NCBI RefSeq assembly: GCF_009742725.1
Contig: NZ_WPHG01000001.1
Span: forward strand, 1 to 64,000
DNA from: Nitratireductor arenosus
Lineage (GTDB): Bacteria; Pseudomonadota; Alphaproteobacteria; Rhizobiales; Rhizobiaceae
Reading direction: 5' to 3'
Length of the DNA: 64,000 bases
Shown here in pieces: positions 14,728 through 23,916 of this stretch. How positions within the stretch are numbered: position 1 is the first letter of the stretch; the number at the start of each line of letters is the position of its first letter. The position numbers and the translations under genes are program-made. The notes beneath the pieces were generated by a model. The model searched no databases, was not told where the DNA came from, and worked only from the letters and a program-made list of their open reading frames with translations.

Positions 14728-15249
14728 TTATATCTTCGCTTCTTCTAACGCTTTCTCAATTCCGCTCCAATCGTACTCTATTAATGCCGATGTCAGCGTA
14801 ATATTACCAAATGTTTTTACCATATCAAAATCATCGACGATAATTCTATTAATTCTAGATGCCTTATTAAAAGATATCACTTTCCTCGTGCTCTCTGAAG
14901 CCATCTCCAATGCTAACGCTCGTTTCTCTTTTTCAAAAGCCCTACATTTGGCAAGGAGTTTCTTGACACCTCTCTGCCAGGCTTCTGCATTCTTTTCTCG
15001 CTCCGCCTTCGACAGAGCTTGGTAGTTGTTCCTAGTTTCCTCGGCAATTGGCTTGAGTTGGGAATGCTGTCGCTTCGCCTCTGCCAGCAAATTTTTTAGA
15101 GAGTCGAGGTGTTGATTTATTTCCTTTCTGGCGGTCAACAGTGAATGCCTATTGTAGAACATCCTTAGTACATATACTCCGCCCGTTCCGCTGGCGGCAG
15201 CGGCAGCGAGGATTAGAGAAAGCAATTCAATTTCAAGACCGAATAACAT
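14728..15249 (-). CDS. membrane-anchored coiled-coil protein
   Basis: 173 aa from the ATG at 15249 (a TTG at 15276 would add nine residues). Residues about 5-30 form one hydrophobic helix (LEIELLSLILAAAAASGTGG). A long charged helical region follows, from about 40 to 125, with heptad-like Leu/Ala spacing (EINQHLDSLKNLLAEAKRQ, AFEKEKRALALEM), probably a coiled coil. A compact C-terminus (about 135-173) ends the protein. This layout suggests a single-pass inner-membrane protein with cytoplasmic coiled coil. It is the first gene of the minus-strand operon and might anchor or sense for the other products. No family recognised. Confidence 0.6.
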   Translation of the reverse strand: MLFGLEIELLSLILAAAAASGTGGVYVLRMFYNRHSLLTARKEINQHLDSLKNLLAEAKRQHSQLKPIAEETRNNYQALSKAEREKNAEAWQRGVKKLLAKCRAFEKEKRALALEMASESTRKVISFNKASRINRIIVDDFDMVKTFGNITLTSALIEYDWSGIEKALEEAKI

Positions 15250-15276
15250 GGGCACACACTTGGCTCTAAGTCGCAA

Positions 15277-15646
15277 AATGACACAAATTTGGTTTCTTTT
15301 TAAGAGGGCAGTGCGTACCGTGTGATCGGAATCTAGGTTCTATCGCGCAAACGACCGCCCCAGTTGCACAGAGGCCAGTCGTGCGCCACCAAGCAGACTG
15401 GGTCAGAAGGGGTCGTTCACCTTCAATGACGGCAACGGATTGGGGCTATCATTCAGCCGCTACCGCCGACAGCACACTATATCTCAACGAGGTGACGCGG
15501 TGCGCGCTAATTCGCCAGTGGTCCGATGGAATGAATTGAGGATATCTGCCTTTGTGGGGGTATCGTTGGGGGTATGATCGAGATCCAAATGCTGATTAGT
15601 GTGTTTTGGTCAGTTTGAACGCTGAAATTTGTGAGCCCTCTCCTGG
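15277..15646. other. spacer between operon promoter and integrase end
   Basis: No gene seen. It presumably contains the promoter of the leftward operon near 15280-15330 (AT-rich) and a pair of direct repeats at 15555-15575, close to the 3' end of the integrase gene. Confidence 0.4.
15555..15575 (+). repeat. direct repeat TGGGGGTAT, 12-bp period
   Basis: TGGGGGTAT occurs at 15555-15563 and again at 15567-15575. Spacing of about one helical turn, about 70 bp from the integrase stop, suggests arm-type binding sites of the integrase or an accessory factor. The repeat is seen; the role is inferred. Confidence 0.45.
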
Positions 15647-16870
15647 TCACATGGGCCGTAGCTCGTCCAGTAAATCTGCCCACTCCTGCATCAGCTGAAC
15701 CCGCTGTTCCCAATACGTGGCGCGGTTGTAGGTACGGCGAATGGCATTCTTGTCCTGGTGAGCTAGGACCGCCTCAATGACATCGGGATCGTAGCCGCGA
15801 GAATTGAGAATGGAACTCGCGGATACTCGGAAACCGTGAGCCGTCACTTCGTCTTTGGAATACCCCATTCGCCGGAGAGCTGCGTTGAAGGCATTGTCGG
15901 ATAGCGGCTTGTGAAATGATCGGACGGACGGAAACACCAGCTTGCCGCCCTCAGACAGAGGCCAGATATCCTGTAGGACGCCGATCGCCTGTTTAGACAA
16001 AGGCACGTCATGTGGCTGGCGCATCTTCATGCGTTTTGCCGGGATATGCCATACAGCCTTTTCGAGATCGATTTCGTGGCGCTCGGCGCCACGCACCTCG
16101 CCTGGACGCACGCATGTGAGGGCAAGAAACTTCAGAGCCGCAGTGATCGTCGGCCAACCATCATAATCATCGATATTGCGAAGTAGGGCGCCAAACTGCC
16201 GTTCATCGGTAATGGCCGCCCGCCCCTTTGCCGCGGGCGCTAGTAGGGCACCTCGGAGTGGAACAGTCGGATCCGTCTCGGCCCGCAACGTGACGATCGC
16301 AAGCTTGAAGACGCTGCTGATAGTGCCGCGCAGGCGACGGGCCGTTTCCCGCCGGCCGCTCTTTTCTATTTTCTTTAGGATATCGAGGATTTCCGCTGGA
16401 TGGATGTCTTTGATAGGGCGCTTGCCGAGCGGCTTGGCCAGATCAAGGAGTAACCAGCGGGTCTTGCTGATCGTTGCTGCTGCGGCGCGTTCCGCCTCTA
16501 ACCGTTCGATGTACTCCTCGGCGATCAGGCCGAAGGTTTGCCTGGCGGCGTTCGCAGCTGCGATTTTGTCGAGCTTACGTTGGGCAGCAGGGTCTACATC
16601 ATCGGCGAGTAGTTTTCTTGCCTCGTCGCGCTTCCTGCGCGCTTCCGCCAACGTCACCAACGGGTATTTGCCAAAGGAGAGGACGTTTTCCTTGCCTTGG
16701 AAGCGATATCGCATTTGCCATGATTTCGATCCATGCGGCTGCACGAACAGATGCAAGCCTTCGCTATCCGCCAACCGATAAGGCTTTTCACGCGGTTTTG
16801 CGTTGCGAATCGCAAATTCGGAAAGTGCCAAGGGGGTAAAGCCTCGCGGGTAAACCACCGTTACCCACAT
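15647..16870 (-). CDS. P4-type tyrosine integrase
   Basis: Up to 407 aa from the ATG at 16870; a TTG at 16831 would give the more typical start LALSEFAIRNAKPREK. The N-terminus is the DUF4102 arm-DNA-binding domain. A core-binding domain follows (about 110-200) and the catalytic domain has Arg255 (RPGEVR), His345-Arg348 (HGFR), His371 and the nucleophile Tyr381 (TYNRATY). All catalytic residues are present. The enzyme integrates an element at the 3' end of a tRNA gene. The tRNA-Phe gene lies 124 bp upstream of its start, the usual arrangement, which puts the element to the left. Confidence 0.95.
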   Translation of the reverse strand: MWVTVVYPRGFTPLALSEFAIRNAKPREKPYRLADSEGLHLFVQPHGSKSWQMRYRFQGKENVLSFGKYPLVTLAEARRKRDEARKLLADDVDPAAQRKLDKIAAANAARQTFGLIAEEYIERLEAERAAAATISKTRWLLLDLAKPLGKRPIKDIHPAEILDILKKIEKSGRRETARRLRGTISSVFKLAIVTLRAETDPTVPLRGALLAPAAKGRAAITDERQFGALLRNIDDYDGWPTITAALKFLALTCVRPGEVRGAERHEIDLEKAVWHIPAKRMKMRQPHDVPLSKQAIGVLQDIWPLSEGGKLVFPSVRSFHKPLSDNAFNAALRRMGYSKDEVTAHGFRVSASSILNSRGYDPDVIEAVLAHQDKNAIRRTYNRATYWEQRVQLMQEWADLLDELRPM

Positions 16871-16888
16871 GATTACCCGCCTTTACCC
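16834..16888. repeat. cluster of five GGGTAA/TTACCC motifs at the integrase 5' end
   Basis: GGGTAAA occurs at 16834-16840 and 16848-16854, and TTACCC at 16861-16866, 16873-16878 and 16883-16888. The five copies lie within 55 bp across the integrase start region, between the gene and the tRNA. They could be arm-type integrase sites, excisionase sites or an autoregulatory operator. Confidence 0.5.
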
Positions 16889-16937
16889 GAGAAGCAAGGG
16901 CGCGCTATGAGCAGCTATGATCAGGTGAGGCTGCTTA

Positions 16938-16962
16938 AATCCTTGTAAACGAAGGATTTTTG
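16938..16962 (+). terminator. hairpin with T-run near the element boundary
   Basis: AAATCCTT (16938-16945) and AAGGATTT (about 16952-16959) pair around a 7-base loop and are followed by further T on the plus strand. The reading as a terminator facing the tRNA is tentative; it may instead be part of the attachment region. Confidence 0.4.
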
Positions 16963-16993
16963 AGAAGTTATGTTCAGCAAGGAAAAGGAGGGC

Positions 16994-17069
16994 TGGTGCC
17001 CAGGGGCGGAATCGAACCACCGACACGCGGATTTTCAATCCGCTGCTCTACCAACTGAGCTACCTGGGC
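16994..17069 (-). tRNA. tRNA-Phe (GAA), insertion site of the element
   Basis: 76 nt on the minus strand including an encoded CCA. The acceptor stem is GCCCAGG/CCTGGGC, the D arm GCTCAGTTGGTAGAGC, the anticodon stem GCGGA/TCCGC with loop TTGAAAA (anticodon GAA), and the T loop TTCGATT. The tRNA is intact. Its 3' end faces the integrase, so the crossover most likely lies in its 3' half. Confidence 0.97.
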
Positions 17070-17537
17070 ACGGCTGACGGTCAACCGCCCGCCGGATTGC
17101 TGGAGACCGGCGCGAACCAGTCCGAAAGCGCGTGGGTTATAGCACGAGTTCGGCCCCTGTCCAGCGCCGCCGCGGGAAAATTCTCCGGGCCGGATAAAGC
17201 AATTTTTCCGGCGCTTTTCGCGCTCCGGCACACAGGCCCGGCGCAAGCGCAAAATCGAGCGGAACCGGGGGCAAGCCAACCCGGATCGCGGCGCGGACGG
17301 CCCTGCCGGTGCCTGCCGCCGCGGCGGCAAAGACCGCCAGCAGCTCTCATTTTCAGACGGCCGGAAAACCAGCGTCATCGACACGACGTCGCCCGGACCT
17401 GAGTTGGAAAGCCGGGGCCCGCTCTCCGGCGCAACAGCCAAGACATATATGCCGGGAGCGGGAACCGGTTCGGGATCAACTCATGCGCATAATCAGAAGC
17501 CCGGAGCGCTGAACAAGGCCGAAGGATCGAGACACGA
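17070..17537. other. intergenic stretch without a recognisable gene
   Basis: About 470 bp of GC-rich sequence between tRNA-Phe and yacG. Open frames exist, but none has a ribosome-binding site or family resemblance. It marks the change from accessory to core DNA. Confidence 0.4.
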
Positions 17538-17744
17538 TCAGGACTGGCCGTCGTCGCCCTCGGTCGAGACGTCGGCCGGCTCGCCGGGAATGACATAGCG
17601 ACCGGAAAGCCAGCGGTTGAGATCGACATCCTTGCACCGCGTCGAGCAGAAGGGAAACGTCGCGCGCGCCGACGGCTTGCCGCATTCGGGGCATTTCGCG
17701 CGCCGTCTGAGCGGCGTCACCTTGGAAGCGTCTGAACTGTTCAT
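17538..17744 (-). CDS. yacG: DNA gyrase inhibitor YacG
   Basis: 68 aa from the ATG at 17744 (an ATG at 17774 would add ten residues). The zinc-binding core CPECGK ... [15 protein letters not shown] is diagnostic of YacG, a small protein that binds GyrB and blocks DNA binding. The acidic C-terminus is also typical. It is the last gene of a leftward block with maf and infA; the order maf-yacG is common in Rhizobiales. Function in this organism is by family assignment. Confidence 0.9.
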   Translation of the reverse strand: MNSSDASKVTPLRRRAKCPECGKPSARATFPFCSTRCKDVDLNRWLSGRYVIPGEPADVSTEGDDGQS

Positions 17745-17845
17745 CTCGTTTTCGACCGGCCGCGTCCCCGACAAGCGTTTTTCGGCCCCGCCTTATCGGA
17801 TCGCGGGCCCAGGCGTCAAATCCCACCCCGGACAGGCGCCGGGGA

Positions 17846-18478
17846 TCAGGCGGTGCGCGCGCCCGAAAGCCAGGCGAAATGCACCTTGTAGCCTTCGCCG
17901 GTCAGAAGGCCGACGGTTTCGTGGAGCGGCAGGCCGACAACGTTGGAATAGGAGCCGACCAGCTTGACAACAAAGGTGCCGGCGAGCCCCTGCACGGCGT
18001 AGCCGCCAGCCTTGCCGCGCCATTCGCCGGAGGCGAGATAGCTTTCCAGCTCCTCGCGCGACAGCCGCTTGAAGCGCACCCTGGTCTCGACCAGCTTCTG
18101 GCGCGTTTTGCCTGACGGCGTCTTCAGGCAGATGCCGGTGTAGACGCGGTGGGAACGCCCCGACAAAAGCCTGAGGCAGTTGGACGCCTCGTCGAGCAGT
18201 TCGGTCTTGGGCAGAATTCGGCGTCCGACCGCCACGACGGTGTCGGCGGCCAGGATGAAGGCGCCCTCGAAACCCTCTTCCTGCGACAGGGCCGAATGCG
18301 CCTTCTCCGCCTTGGTTTTCGACAGGCGCTTGGCCAGCGAGCGCGGATGCTCGGCCTTGGCCGGCGTTTCGTCGATGTCGGCGGGAAAGACGCGATCCGG
18401 CTCGATGCCGGCCTGCTGCAGCAGTTCGATGCGTCGCGGCGACCCCGAGGCCAGCACCAGATTCTGGAATACGCTCAT
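17846..18478 (-). CDS. maf: Maf-like nucleoside triphosphate pyrophosphatase
   Basis: Encodes 210 aa of normal family length. The N-terminal [19 protein letters not shown] motif with SxxR, the ADTVV motif and the RVYTG, YAVQG and [10 protein letters not shown] segments identify the Maf/YhdE/YceF family. These enzymes hydrolyse non-canonical or modified nucleoside triphosphates in the cytoplasm and were first linked to septum formation. It lies directly downstream of infA, 38 nt away, in the conserved rhizobial order. Confidence 0.94.
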   Translation of the reverse strand: MSVFQNLVLASGSPRRIELLQQAGIEPDRVFPADIDETPAKAEHPRSLAKRLSKTKAEKAHSALSQEEGFEGAFILAADTVVAVGRRILPKTELLDEASNCLRLLSGRSHRVYTGICLKTPSGKTRQKLVETRVRFKRLSREELESYLASGEWRGKAGGYAVQGLAGTFVVKLVGSYSNVVGLPLHETVGLLTGEGYKVHFAWLSGARTA

Positions 18479-18516
18479 GAATGAACCGTCGGCACGCGGC
18501 CGCTTTGGGCCGGGCG

Positions 18517-18735
18517 CTATTTGAAGCGGTAGGTGATGCGGCCCTTGGTGAGATCGTAGGGCGTCATTTCGACCAGAACCTTGTCGCCGGTGAGAACGCG
18601 AATGCGGTTCTTACGCATCCGTCCGGCCGTGTGGGCGATGATTTCGTGTTCGTTTTCGAGCTTGACCCGGAACATTGCATTGGGCAGCAATTCCGTGACG
18701 GTGCCCGGAAATTCGAGGACTTCTTCCTTCGACAT
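18517..18735 (-). CDS. infA: translation initiation factor IF-1
   Basis: 72 aa from the ATG at 18735, the exact family length: [19 protein letters not shown] is the usual alphaproteobacterial start and the protein ends [13 protein letters not shown]. It forms a single OB-fold that binds the ribosomal A site with IF-2 and IF-3. A longer in-frame start at 18771 is rejected because it adds a non-homologous tail. Confidence 0.98.
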   Translation of the reverse strand: MSKEEVLEFPGTVTELLPNAMFRVKLENEHEIIAHTAGRMRKNRIRVLTGDKVLVEMTPYDLTKGRITYRFK

Positions 18736-18829
18736 TCGGTACCTTTTCTTGAGAACATATGCGGCCGGCACCCGGGCGGGCCGCAGATCGCGCGGAACCT
18801 ATATGATTATCCCGCGCTTGTGAACACGC

Positions 18830-19336
18830 TTATTGCGTGGACGCGTCGAGACCGAAACGCCCGCGGATGCGGGCCGAAAGACGGTCGCGCACCTCGCGAT
18901 AGGCGGCGAGGATCTGCTCGCGCGTACCGGAGACGATCGACGGATCGGGCGTCGGCCAATATTCGACCTCCACCGACAGCGCCCGTGTCAGTTCGAGCGC
19001 CGCATGGTGGGCCTCAGGCGCGAGCGTGACGATCAGGTCGAAATAATCGTCCTCCAGATCGTCGAGCATGCGCGGCGCGCGCTCCAGCGGAGCCATGCCG
19101 TCCTCGGCAAGCACGGCATCAACAAACGGGTCGCGCGCGCCGGCCCGCACACCGGCCGACGCCAGGAACACATTGGCCGGCAGAAGGGACCGCGCGATGC
19201 TCTCGGCCATAGGCGAGCGGATCGCGTTCATGCCGCACACGAACAGGATCGAATTGGGTGCGGCGCGGCCGACGCCCGGGGACGGAAAGGCTGCGGGTGC
19301 GGGCGGCGCGGTCAACGGCGCCCTCACCCACGCCAA
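18830..19336 (-). CDS. low-molecular-weight protein tyrosine phosphatase-like
   Basis: About 168 aa from a TTG at 19336; the start is uncertain because the homologous region begins near residue 29 ([13 protein letters not shown]). The CX5R phosphatase loop CGMNAIRS (Cys34, Arg40) is present, followed by MAESIAR. The C-terminal YWPTPDPS carries the general-acid Asp of the LMW-PTPase/arsenate reductase fold. It overlaps the UPF0262 gene by 13 nt, as in other Rhizobiales, where this gene sits between UPF0262 and infA. Confidence 0.88.
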   Translation of the reverse strand: MAWVRAPLTAPPAPAAFPSPGVGRAAPNSILFVCGMNAIRSPMAESIARSLLPANVFLASAGVRAGARDPFVDAVLAEDGMAPLERAPRMLDDLEDDYFDLIVTLAPEAHHAALELTRALSVEVEYWPTPDPSIVSGTREQILAAYREVRDRLSARIRGRFGLDASTQ

Positions 19337-19809
19337 TGCAGCACGCAGATCAGCGTGAACAGCCGCCGCGCGGTATCGAAATCGACCTCGACCTTGCCGG
19401 CCAGCCGGTCCATCAAAGTTTGCGACCCCTCATTGTGGAGGCCGCGCCGGCCCATGTCGATCGCCTCGATCTGGGACGGCGTGGCGCTGCGGATGGCCTG
19501 GTAGTAGCTTTCGCAAATCAGGAAATAATCCTTCACGATGCGCCGGAAGGGGGTCAGCGACAGGATATGGGTCACTACCGCGGCGCCGTCTTCGCGCGAC
19601 ACCTGAAACACCAGACGGGATTCGGCAAGCGACAGGCGCAGCCGGTAGGGGCCGCCGCCCTCGTCGCCGACCGGACAAAACCGGTTTTCCTCGATCAGGT
19701 CGAAAATCGCTACGGCGCGTTCATGTTCGACATCCGGCGTCGAACGCCCGATCGATTCATCGAGGACGACGTCGACAAGGCGGGACTTGCTGGCGATGCC
19801 CTGTTCCAC
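19324..19809 (-). CDS. UPF0262 family protein
   Basis: 161 aa if translation starts at the GTG at 19809. That GTG lies 7 nt after the hisD stop and behind a GAGGCGGG ribosome-binding site; an ATG at 19851 inside hisD is less likely. Diagnostic blocks are [39 protein letters not shown] and [19 protein letters not shown]. Function is unknown. The family is restricted largely to Alphaproteobacteria and is nearly always next to hisD. Confidence 0.92.
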   Translation of the reverse strand: MEQGIASKSRLVDVVLDESIGRSTPDVEHERAVAIFDLIEENRFCPVGDEGGGPYRLRLSLAESRLVFQVSREDGAAVVTHILSLTPFRRIVKDYFLICESYYQAIRSATPSQIEAIDMGRRGLHNEGSQTLMDRLAGKVEVDFDTARRLFTLICVLHWRG

Positions 19810-19816
19810 CCCCGCC

Positions 19817-21109
19817 TCACATATTGAGCCGGATGGCCACGGAACGGGCATGGCCGTCCAGGCCCTCGGCCTCGGCCAGCGCGATCGCCGCCGGCGCCAG
19901 CGCCCGCAACTGCTCGGATCCGAGTTTCAGGATCGAGGTCCGCTTGACGAAATCGAGCACCGACAGACCGGAGGAAAACCGTGCCGAGCGGGCGGTCGGC
20001 AGGACGTGGTTGGACCCGCCAACGTAATCGCCGATCACCTCCGGCGTGTGACGGCCGATGAAGATCGCGCCGGCATTGCGCACCCGCGCCGCGAAGGCTT
20101 CGGCGGCGTCGAAGGCGAGTTCAAGATGTTCGGGCGCGATCCGGTCGGCCAGCGCGACCGCCCCGTCCAGCGACGGCACCAGGATGACCGCGCCGAAGTC
20201 GCGCCAACTCGCCGCCGCCGTTTCGCCGCGCTTGAGTCGCGTGAGCTGGCTGGCGACGGCGGCCTCGACCGCGGCCGCGAAGGCGGCATCGTCGGTGACA
20301 AGGATCGACTGGGCGGCGGTATCGTGCTCGGCCTGGGCGAGCAGGTCGGCCGCGATCCATTCGGGATCATTGTCGCCGTCGGCGACGATCAGCACTTCGG
20401 ATGGCCCGGCGATCATGTCGATGCCGACCTTGCCGAACACCTGGCGCTTGGCAGCGGCGACATAGGCGTTGCCCGGTCCGACGATCTTGGCCACTGCGCC
20501 GACGGTCTGCGTGCCATAGGCGAGTGCGGCGATCGCCTGCGCGCCGCCGACGCGGTAGACCTCCGATACGCCGGCCAGGCGCGCGGCCACAAGCACCAGC
20601 GGGTTGAGCACGCCGTCGGGGGCCGGCACGGCCATCACCACGCGCTCCACGCCGGCAACCTGGGCCGGAACGGCGTTCATCAACACCGAGCTCGGATAGC
20701 TCGCCGTACCGCCGGGAACGTAAAGGCCGACCGACTCCACCGGCGTCCAGCGCGAGCCAAGCTCAACGCCCAACGCGTCGGCATAGCGGTCGTCGGCCGG
20801 CAACTGACGTAGGTGATGGGCCGAAATCCGGTCGCGGGCCAGTTCCAGTGCCTTGACCGTCTCCGGATCGGCGGCGGCGAGCGCGGCGTCGAACTCAGCC
20901 TCGCCGATGCGCAGCGTTTCGGCGCTCAGGGAATTGCGGTCGAAGCGTTTCGTATAATCGATAAGCGCCTCGTCGCCGCGTGTGCGCACATCGGCGATGA
21001 TATCGCGAACGGTCTGGTCGACATCGTCGGAAACCTCGCGCTTGGTCTCCAGAAAGGCCGCAAAGCGCGTTTCGAAATCGGCCGTTTGCGCATCGAGCGT
21101 AATTGCCAT
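19817..21109 (-). CDS. hisD: histidinol dehydrogenase
   Basis: 430 aa from the ATG at 21109, normal length. It oxidises L-histidinol to L-histidine in two NAD-dependent steps, the end of histidine biosynthesis. Recognisable parts are [36 protein letters not shown], the cofactor region [11 protein letters not shown], and [13 protein letters not shown] with the zinc-ligand region; the C-terminus has [16 protein letters not shown]. It is followed by UPF0262 7 nt later and preceded by DUF2948, a conserved alphaproteobacterial order, so it is transcribed away from other his genes. Confidence 0.98.
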   Translation of the reverse strand: MAITLDAQTADFETRFAAFLETKREVSDDVDQTVRDIIADVRTRGDEALIDYTKRFDRNSLSAETLRIGEAEFDAALAAADPETVKALELARDRISAHHLRQLPADDRYADALGVELGSRWTPVESVGLYVPGGTASYPSSVLMNAVPAQVAGVERVVMAVPAPDGVLNPLVLVAARLAGVSEVYRVGGAQAIAALAYGTQTVGAVAKIVGPGNAYVAAAKRQVFGKVGIDMIAGPSEVLIVADGDNDPEWIAADLLAQAEHDTAAQSILVTDDAAFAAAVEAAVASQLTRLKRGETAAASWRDFGAVILVPSLDGAVALADRIAPEHLELAFDAAEAFAARVRNAGAIFIGRHTPEVIGDYVGGSNHVLPTARSARFSSGLSVLDFVKRTSILKLGSEQLRALAPAAIALAEAEGLDGHARSVAIRLNM

Positions 21110-21122
21110 TACCGGCCGTTCC

Positions 21123-21557
21123 TCAAATTCCGTGTCTGGGCCGGGCGCGCGCCTCCCAGGCACCGCCGAGATCGGCCAACTGCGCCTCGACGCATTCGAC
21201 TTCGAGCCTAAGCACGCCATCGCCGGCGAAGACCAGTTCGACGACACCGCCCGGCGCTTTGTCCTCAATGAAGCGCAGGGCAAGCAGCGACAGGACATCG
21301 TCCGGTTTGTCGCGGGCGATGCCGGACGATTTAACCGACGAGACGCGGTCGAAATGCAGGATCGCGTTGCGGCGCTCGTTATGCGGCACCATCAATTTTT
21401 TCGGCGCTTCCCACACGAACCGGTTCATTGGCAGCACGACACGCCGCTCGCGCGGCAGGTAGTCGATATCGCCGATCTTGATGACGGCGTCCTGGACATG
21501 CGCCGATATGATCTGGAGATCTTCGCTGTCGAGCGCCACAAGTTTCAGAAAAGACAT
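21123..21557 (-). CDS. DUF2948 family protein
   Basis: 144 aa. The N-terminal LKLVALDSEDLQIISAHVQDAV, central RRVVLPMNRFVWE and the C-terminal RLEVECVEAQLADLG are characteristic of DUF2948, a small protein of unknown function. It ends 14 nt before hisD and is found at this place in many Rhizobiales, so co-transcription with hisD is likely. Confidence 0.92.
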   Translation of the reverse strand: MSFLKLVALDSEDLQIISAHVQDAVIKIGDIDYLPRERRVVLPMNRFVWEAPKKLMVPHNERRNAILHFDRVSSVKSSGIARDKPDDVLSLLALRFIEDKAPGGVVELVFAGDGVLRLEVECVEAQLADLGGAWEARARPRHGI

Positions 21558-21674
21558 GGATATCGGCTCGGTTCCGGTCGGGGTGCCAGTTCGCGCCTGT
21601 GTTAGGCGGTCTTGTCGGCAAGCGCAATCCGGCGCGGCGATTCCCCGGCTCCGCGGGCGGTGTGAGCGGCGCCG

Positions 21675-22964
21675 TCAGCTGGAGATACGTTCGATCTGGG
21701 CTCCGCAGCGCGAGAGTTTCTCCTCCAGCCGCTCGAAACCGCGGTCGAGGTGATAGACACGGTTGACGGTGGTTTCCCCCTGCGCGGCGAGGCCGGCAAT
21801 GACAAGCGACACCGAGGCGCGCAAATCGGTCGCCATGACGGGCGCGCCGTTCAGTTGCGCCACCCCCTCCACGATCGCCGTCTGCCCGGACAGGCTGATA
21901 TGCGCGCCGAGGCGTGCCAGTTCCTGGACATGCATGAACCGGTTCTCGAAAATCGTCTCTGTGATGCGCGAACGGCCCTCGGCGCGGGTCATCAGACCCA
22001 TGAACTGCGCCTGCAGGTCGGTCGGAAAGCCCGGGAACGGCGCTGTCGAGATGTCGACCGACGCTATGCCGGCACCGTTTCGGGTCACGCGGATGCCCTC
22101 GTTGGTGGTGCTGATCTCGGCGCCGGTGCGCGCGATCGCGTCGAGCGCGGTTTCGAGAAGGTCGGCCCGAGCGCCTTCCAAAAGGACATCGCCGCCGGTC
22201 ATCGCCACCGCCATGGCGTAGGTGCCGGTTTCGATCCTGTCGGGGATGACGCGATGGCGCGCGCCGGAAAGAGCGCTCACGCCCTCAATGACGATCGTGG
22301 CGGTTCCAGCGCCCGAAATACGCGCGCCCATGGCGTTGAGGCAGTTGGCCAGATCCGCGACCTCGGGTTCGCACGCGGCGTTGTCGATCACCGTCTCGCC
22401 CTTGGCCAGCGACGCCGCCATCATCAGCACGTGGGTGGCGCCGACCGACACTTTGGGAAAGGTGTAACGCCCGCCGGCAAGCCCGTTTTTGGCGCGGGCG
22501 ACCACATAGCCATTGTCGATATCAATCTCCGCGCCCAGCGCGCGCAGGCCGTCGATGAACAGGTCGACCGGCCGCGTGCCGATGGCGCAGCCGCCCGGCA
22601 GCGACACGCGCGCCTCGCCGATGCGCGCCAGCAAGGGGCCGATCACCCAGAAGCTTGCCCGCATCTTGGAAACCAATTCGTACGGCGCGGTGGCGTTGAC
22701 GATGTTGCGGGCGGTGAAATGGATGGTGCGCGAATAGCCGTCGCCCTGGCTTTCCCGGCGCCCGTTGACCGAATAGTCGACGCCGTGATTGCCGAGAATG
22801 CGGATCAGTTGCTCGACATCGGCCAGATGCGGAACGTTGTCCAAAGTCAGCGTATCGTCGGTCAAAAGCGCAGCGATCATCAGCGGCAGGGCCGCGTTCT
22901 TCGCGCCCGAAATGGGGATCGCCCCGCTCAGGGTGTTGCCGCCGACGATCCTGATCTTGTCCAT
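21675..22964 (-). CDS. murA: UDP-N-acetylglucosamine 1-carboxyvinyltransferase
   Basis: 429 aa, full length. MurA adds enolpyruvate to UDP-GlcNAc, the first committed step of peptidoglycan synthesis in the cytoplasm. The start [24 protein letters not shown] and the catalytic loop [13 protein letters not shown] are clear; the loop carries the phosphoenolpyruvate-binding Cys, which is also the target of fosfomycin. The C-terminal [16 protein letters not shown] is typical. First gene of the leftward murA-DUF2948-hisD block. Confidence 0.98.
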   Translation of the reverse strand: MDKIRIVGGNTLSGAIPISGAKNAALPLMIAALLTDDTLTLDNVPHLADVEQLIRILGNHGVDYSVNGRRESQGDGYSRTIHFTARNIVNATAPYELVSKMRASFWVIGPLLARIGEARVSLPGGCAIGTRPVDLFIDGLRALGAEIDIDNGYVVARAKNGLAGGRYTFPKVSVGATHVLMMAASLAKGETVIDNAACEPEVADLANCLNAMGARISGAGTATIVIEGVSALSGARHRVIPDRIETGTYAMAVAMTGGDVLLEGARADLLETALDAIARTGAEISTTNEGIRVTRNGAGIASVDISTAPFPGFPTDLQAQFMGLMTRAEGRSRITETIFENRFMHVQELARLGAHISLSGQTAIVEGVAQLNGAPVMATDLRASVSLVIAGLAAQGETTVNRVYHLDRGFERLEEKLSRCGAQIERISS

Positions 22965-23100
22965 GAAACCCGCTTTCGGCGCGCCTGCGCCTGCTGGTGT
23001 TGCTTTCTTGAGGGGCCGGTCTATGCCAGCCGGCCGCCCGGTTCAAGAAAATCCCCGCAAAACGTCTAACCGGCAAAAAGGCCGAAATCGGGCGGTGCGC

Positions 23101-23298
23101 CTATTGCCCACCCTCGCGCGGGGCGTCTTCGCCGTTTTCGGCGGACGCCGGATCGAGGCCGTCGGGACGCTGATCGGCCTCGCCGGCGCGGCGGGCCCGC
23201 GCCTGCGCCTTGCGGCGGGCGAGATTGGCGCGCAACTGCCCAGCGAGCCGCGCCTTGCGCTCCGCGCCGTCATCCTGCTTTTGCCTCTTGTCGGCCAT
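23101..23298 (-). CDS. small basic protein, unknown function
   Basis: 65 aa from the ATG at 23298, which has a GGGGAGA ribosome-binding site. The N-terminal half is strongly basic and helical (MADKRQKQ, then RLAGQLRANLARRKAQARAR) and the C-terminus acidic. Similar short Arg/Ala-rich proteins lie upstream of murA in other rhizobia. Function unknown; nucleic-acid or ribosome association is possible from its charge. Confidence 0.6.
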   Translation of the reverse strand: MADKRQKQDDGAERKARLAGQLRANLARRKAQARARRAGEADQRPDGLDPASAENGEDAPREGGQ

Positions 23299-23474
23299 CG
23301 TCTCCCCAGCCCAGCATGGAGGGTTCACCCCAGAAATAGCGCGCGCGGCCCCTATCGATCAACCGTGCCGGAAATCCGGCGGCGACAGCGGCTTTCCGGC
23401 CCTGTCGAAAATGGCTGCGGACTGCTTGCGCTTGCCGGTCCGATATGCCAGAAGTCCGCCGCGTCGAATGGACT

Positions 23475-23549
23475 GCTGCCGTAGCTCAGGGGTAGAGCAC
23501 TCCCTTGGTAAGGGAGAGGCCGAGAGTTCAAATCTCTCCGGCAGCACCA
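23475..23549 (+). tRNA. tRNA-Thr (GGT)
   Basis: 75 nt including encoded CCA. Acceptor stem GCTGCCG/CGGCAGC, D arm GCTCAGGGGTAGAGC, anticodon stem CTCCC/GGGAG with loop TTGGTAA (anticodon GGT, threonine), T loop TTCAAAT. Intact, with no integrase next to it. Confidence 0.97.
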
Positions 23550-23916
23550 GCGCAATCACCGCGAAACGCTAGAGAATTTCTAAGAAGGTCAGTACGGTTG
23601 ACCTTGTGTTTCATTGTCGAATTGGTAGTCATTTTGCAAGCAGGGTGACTTTCAGGCTCGCCCGACCATGCTTAGGAGCGCTTCACGACGCGCCTGCTTT
23701 TCGGCACCGTCGGCTTGACGAACGCCCGGCGCGACCACAGCATCTACGCAACCGGCGTGCCGAAAACGAAAAAGGCCGGGGCGAACCCGACCTTTCTCCA
23801 CTGCCTCGACATCCCGCCAGTACATCCGTGGTCGGCAATGGAAGCAATCAGCTTCCAACCTATATGGGTATGGTTACCGAAATGTGAAGCCCCGCAGCCG
23901 AACGGGCTGGGCGGTT
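23550..23916. other. intergenic stretch; holds the galE terminator
   Basis: No gene seen apart from the terminator at 23762-23795. Open frames here have no ribosome-binding sites or recognisable products. Confidence 0.5.
23762..23795 (-). terminator. rho-independent terminator of galE
   Basis: On the minus strand a 10-bp stem (one G-U pair) AAAGGTCGGG/CCCGGCCTTT with a 5-base loop (bases 23771-23795) is followed by TTCGTTTT. It lies about 120 bp after the galE stop. Confidence 0.75.
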
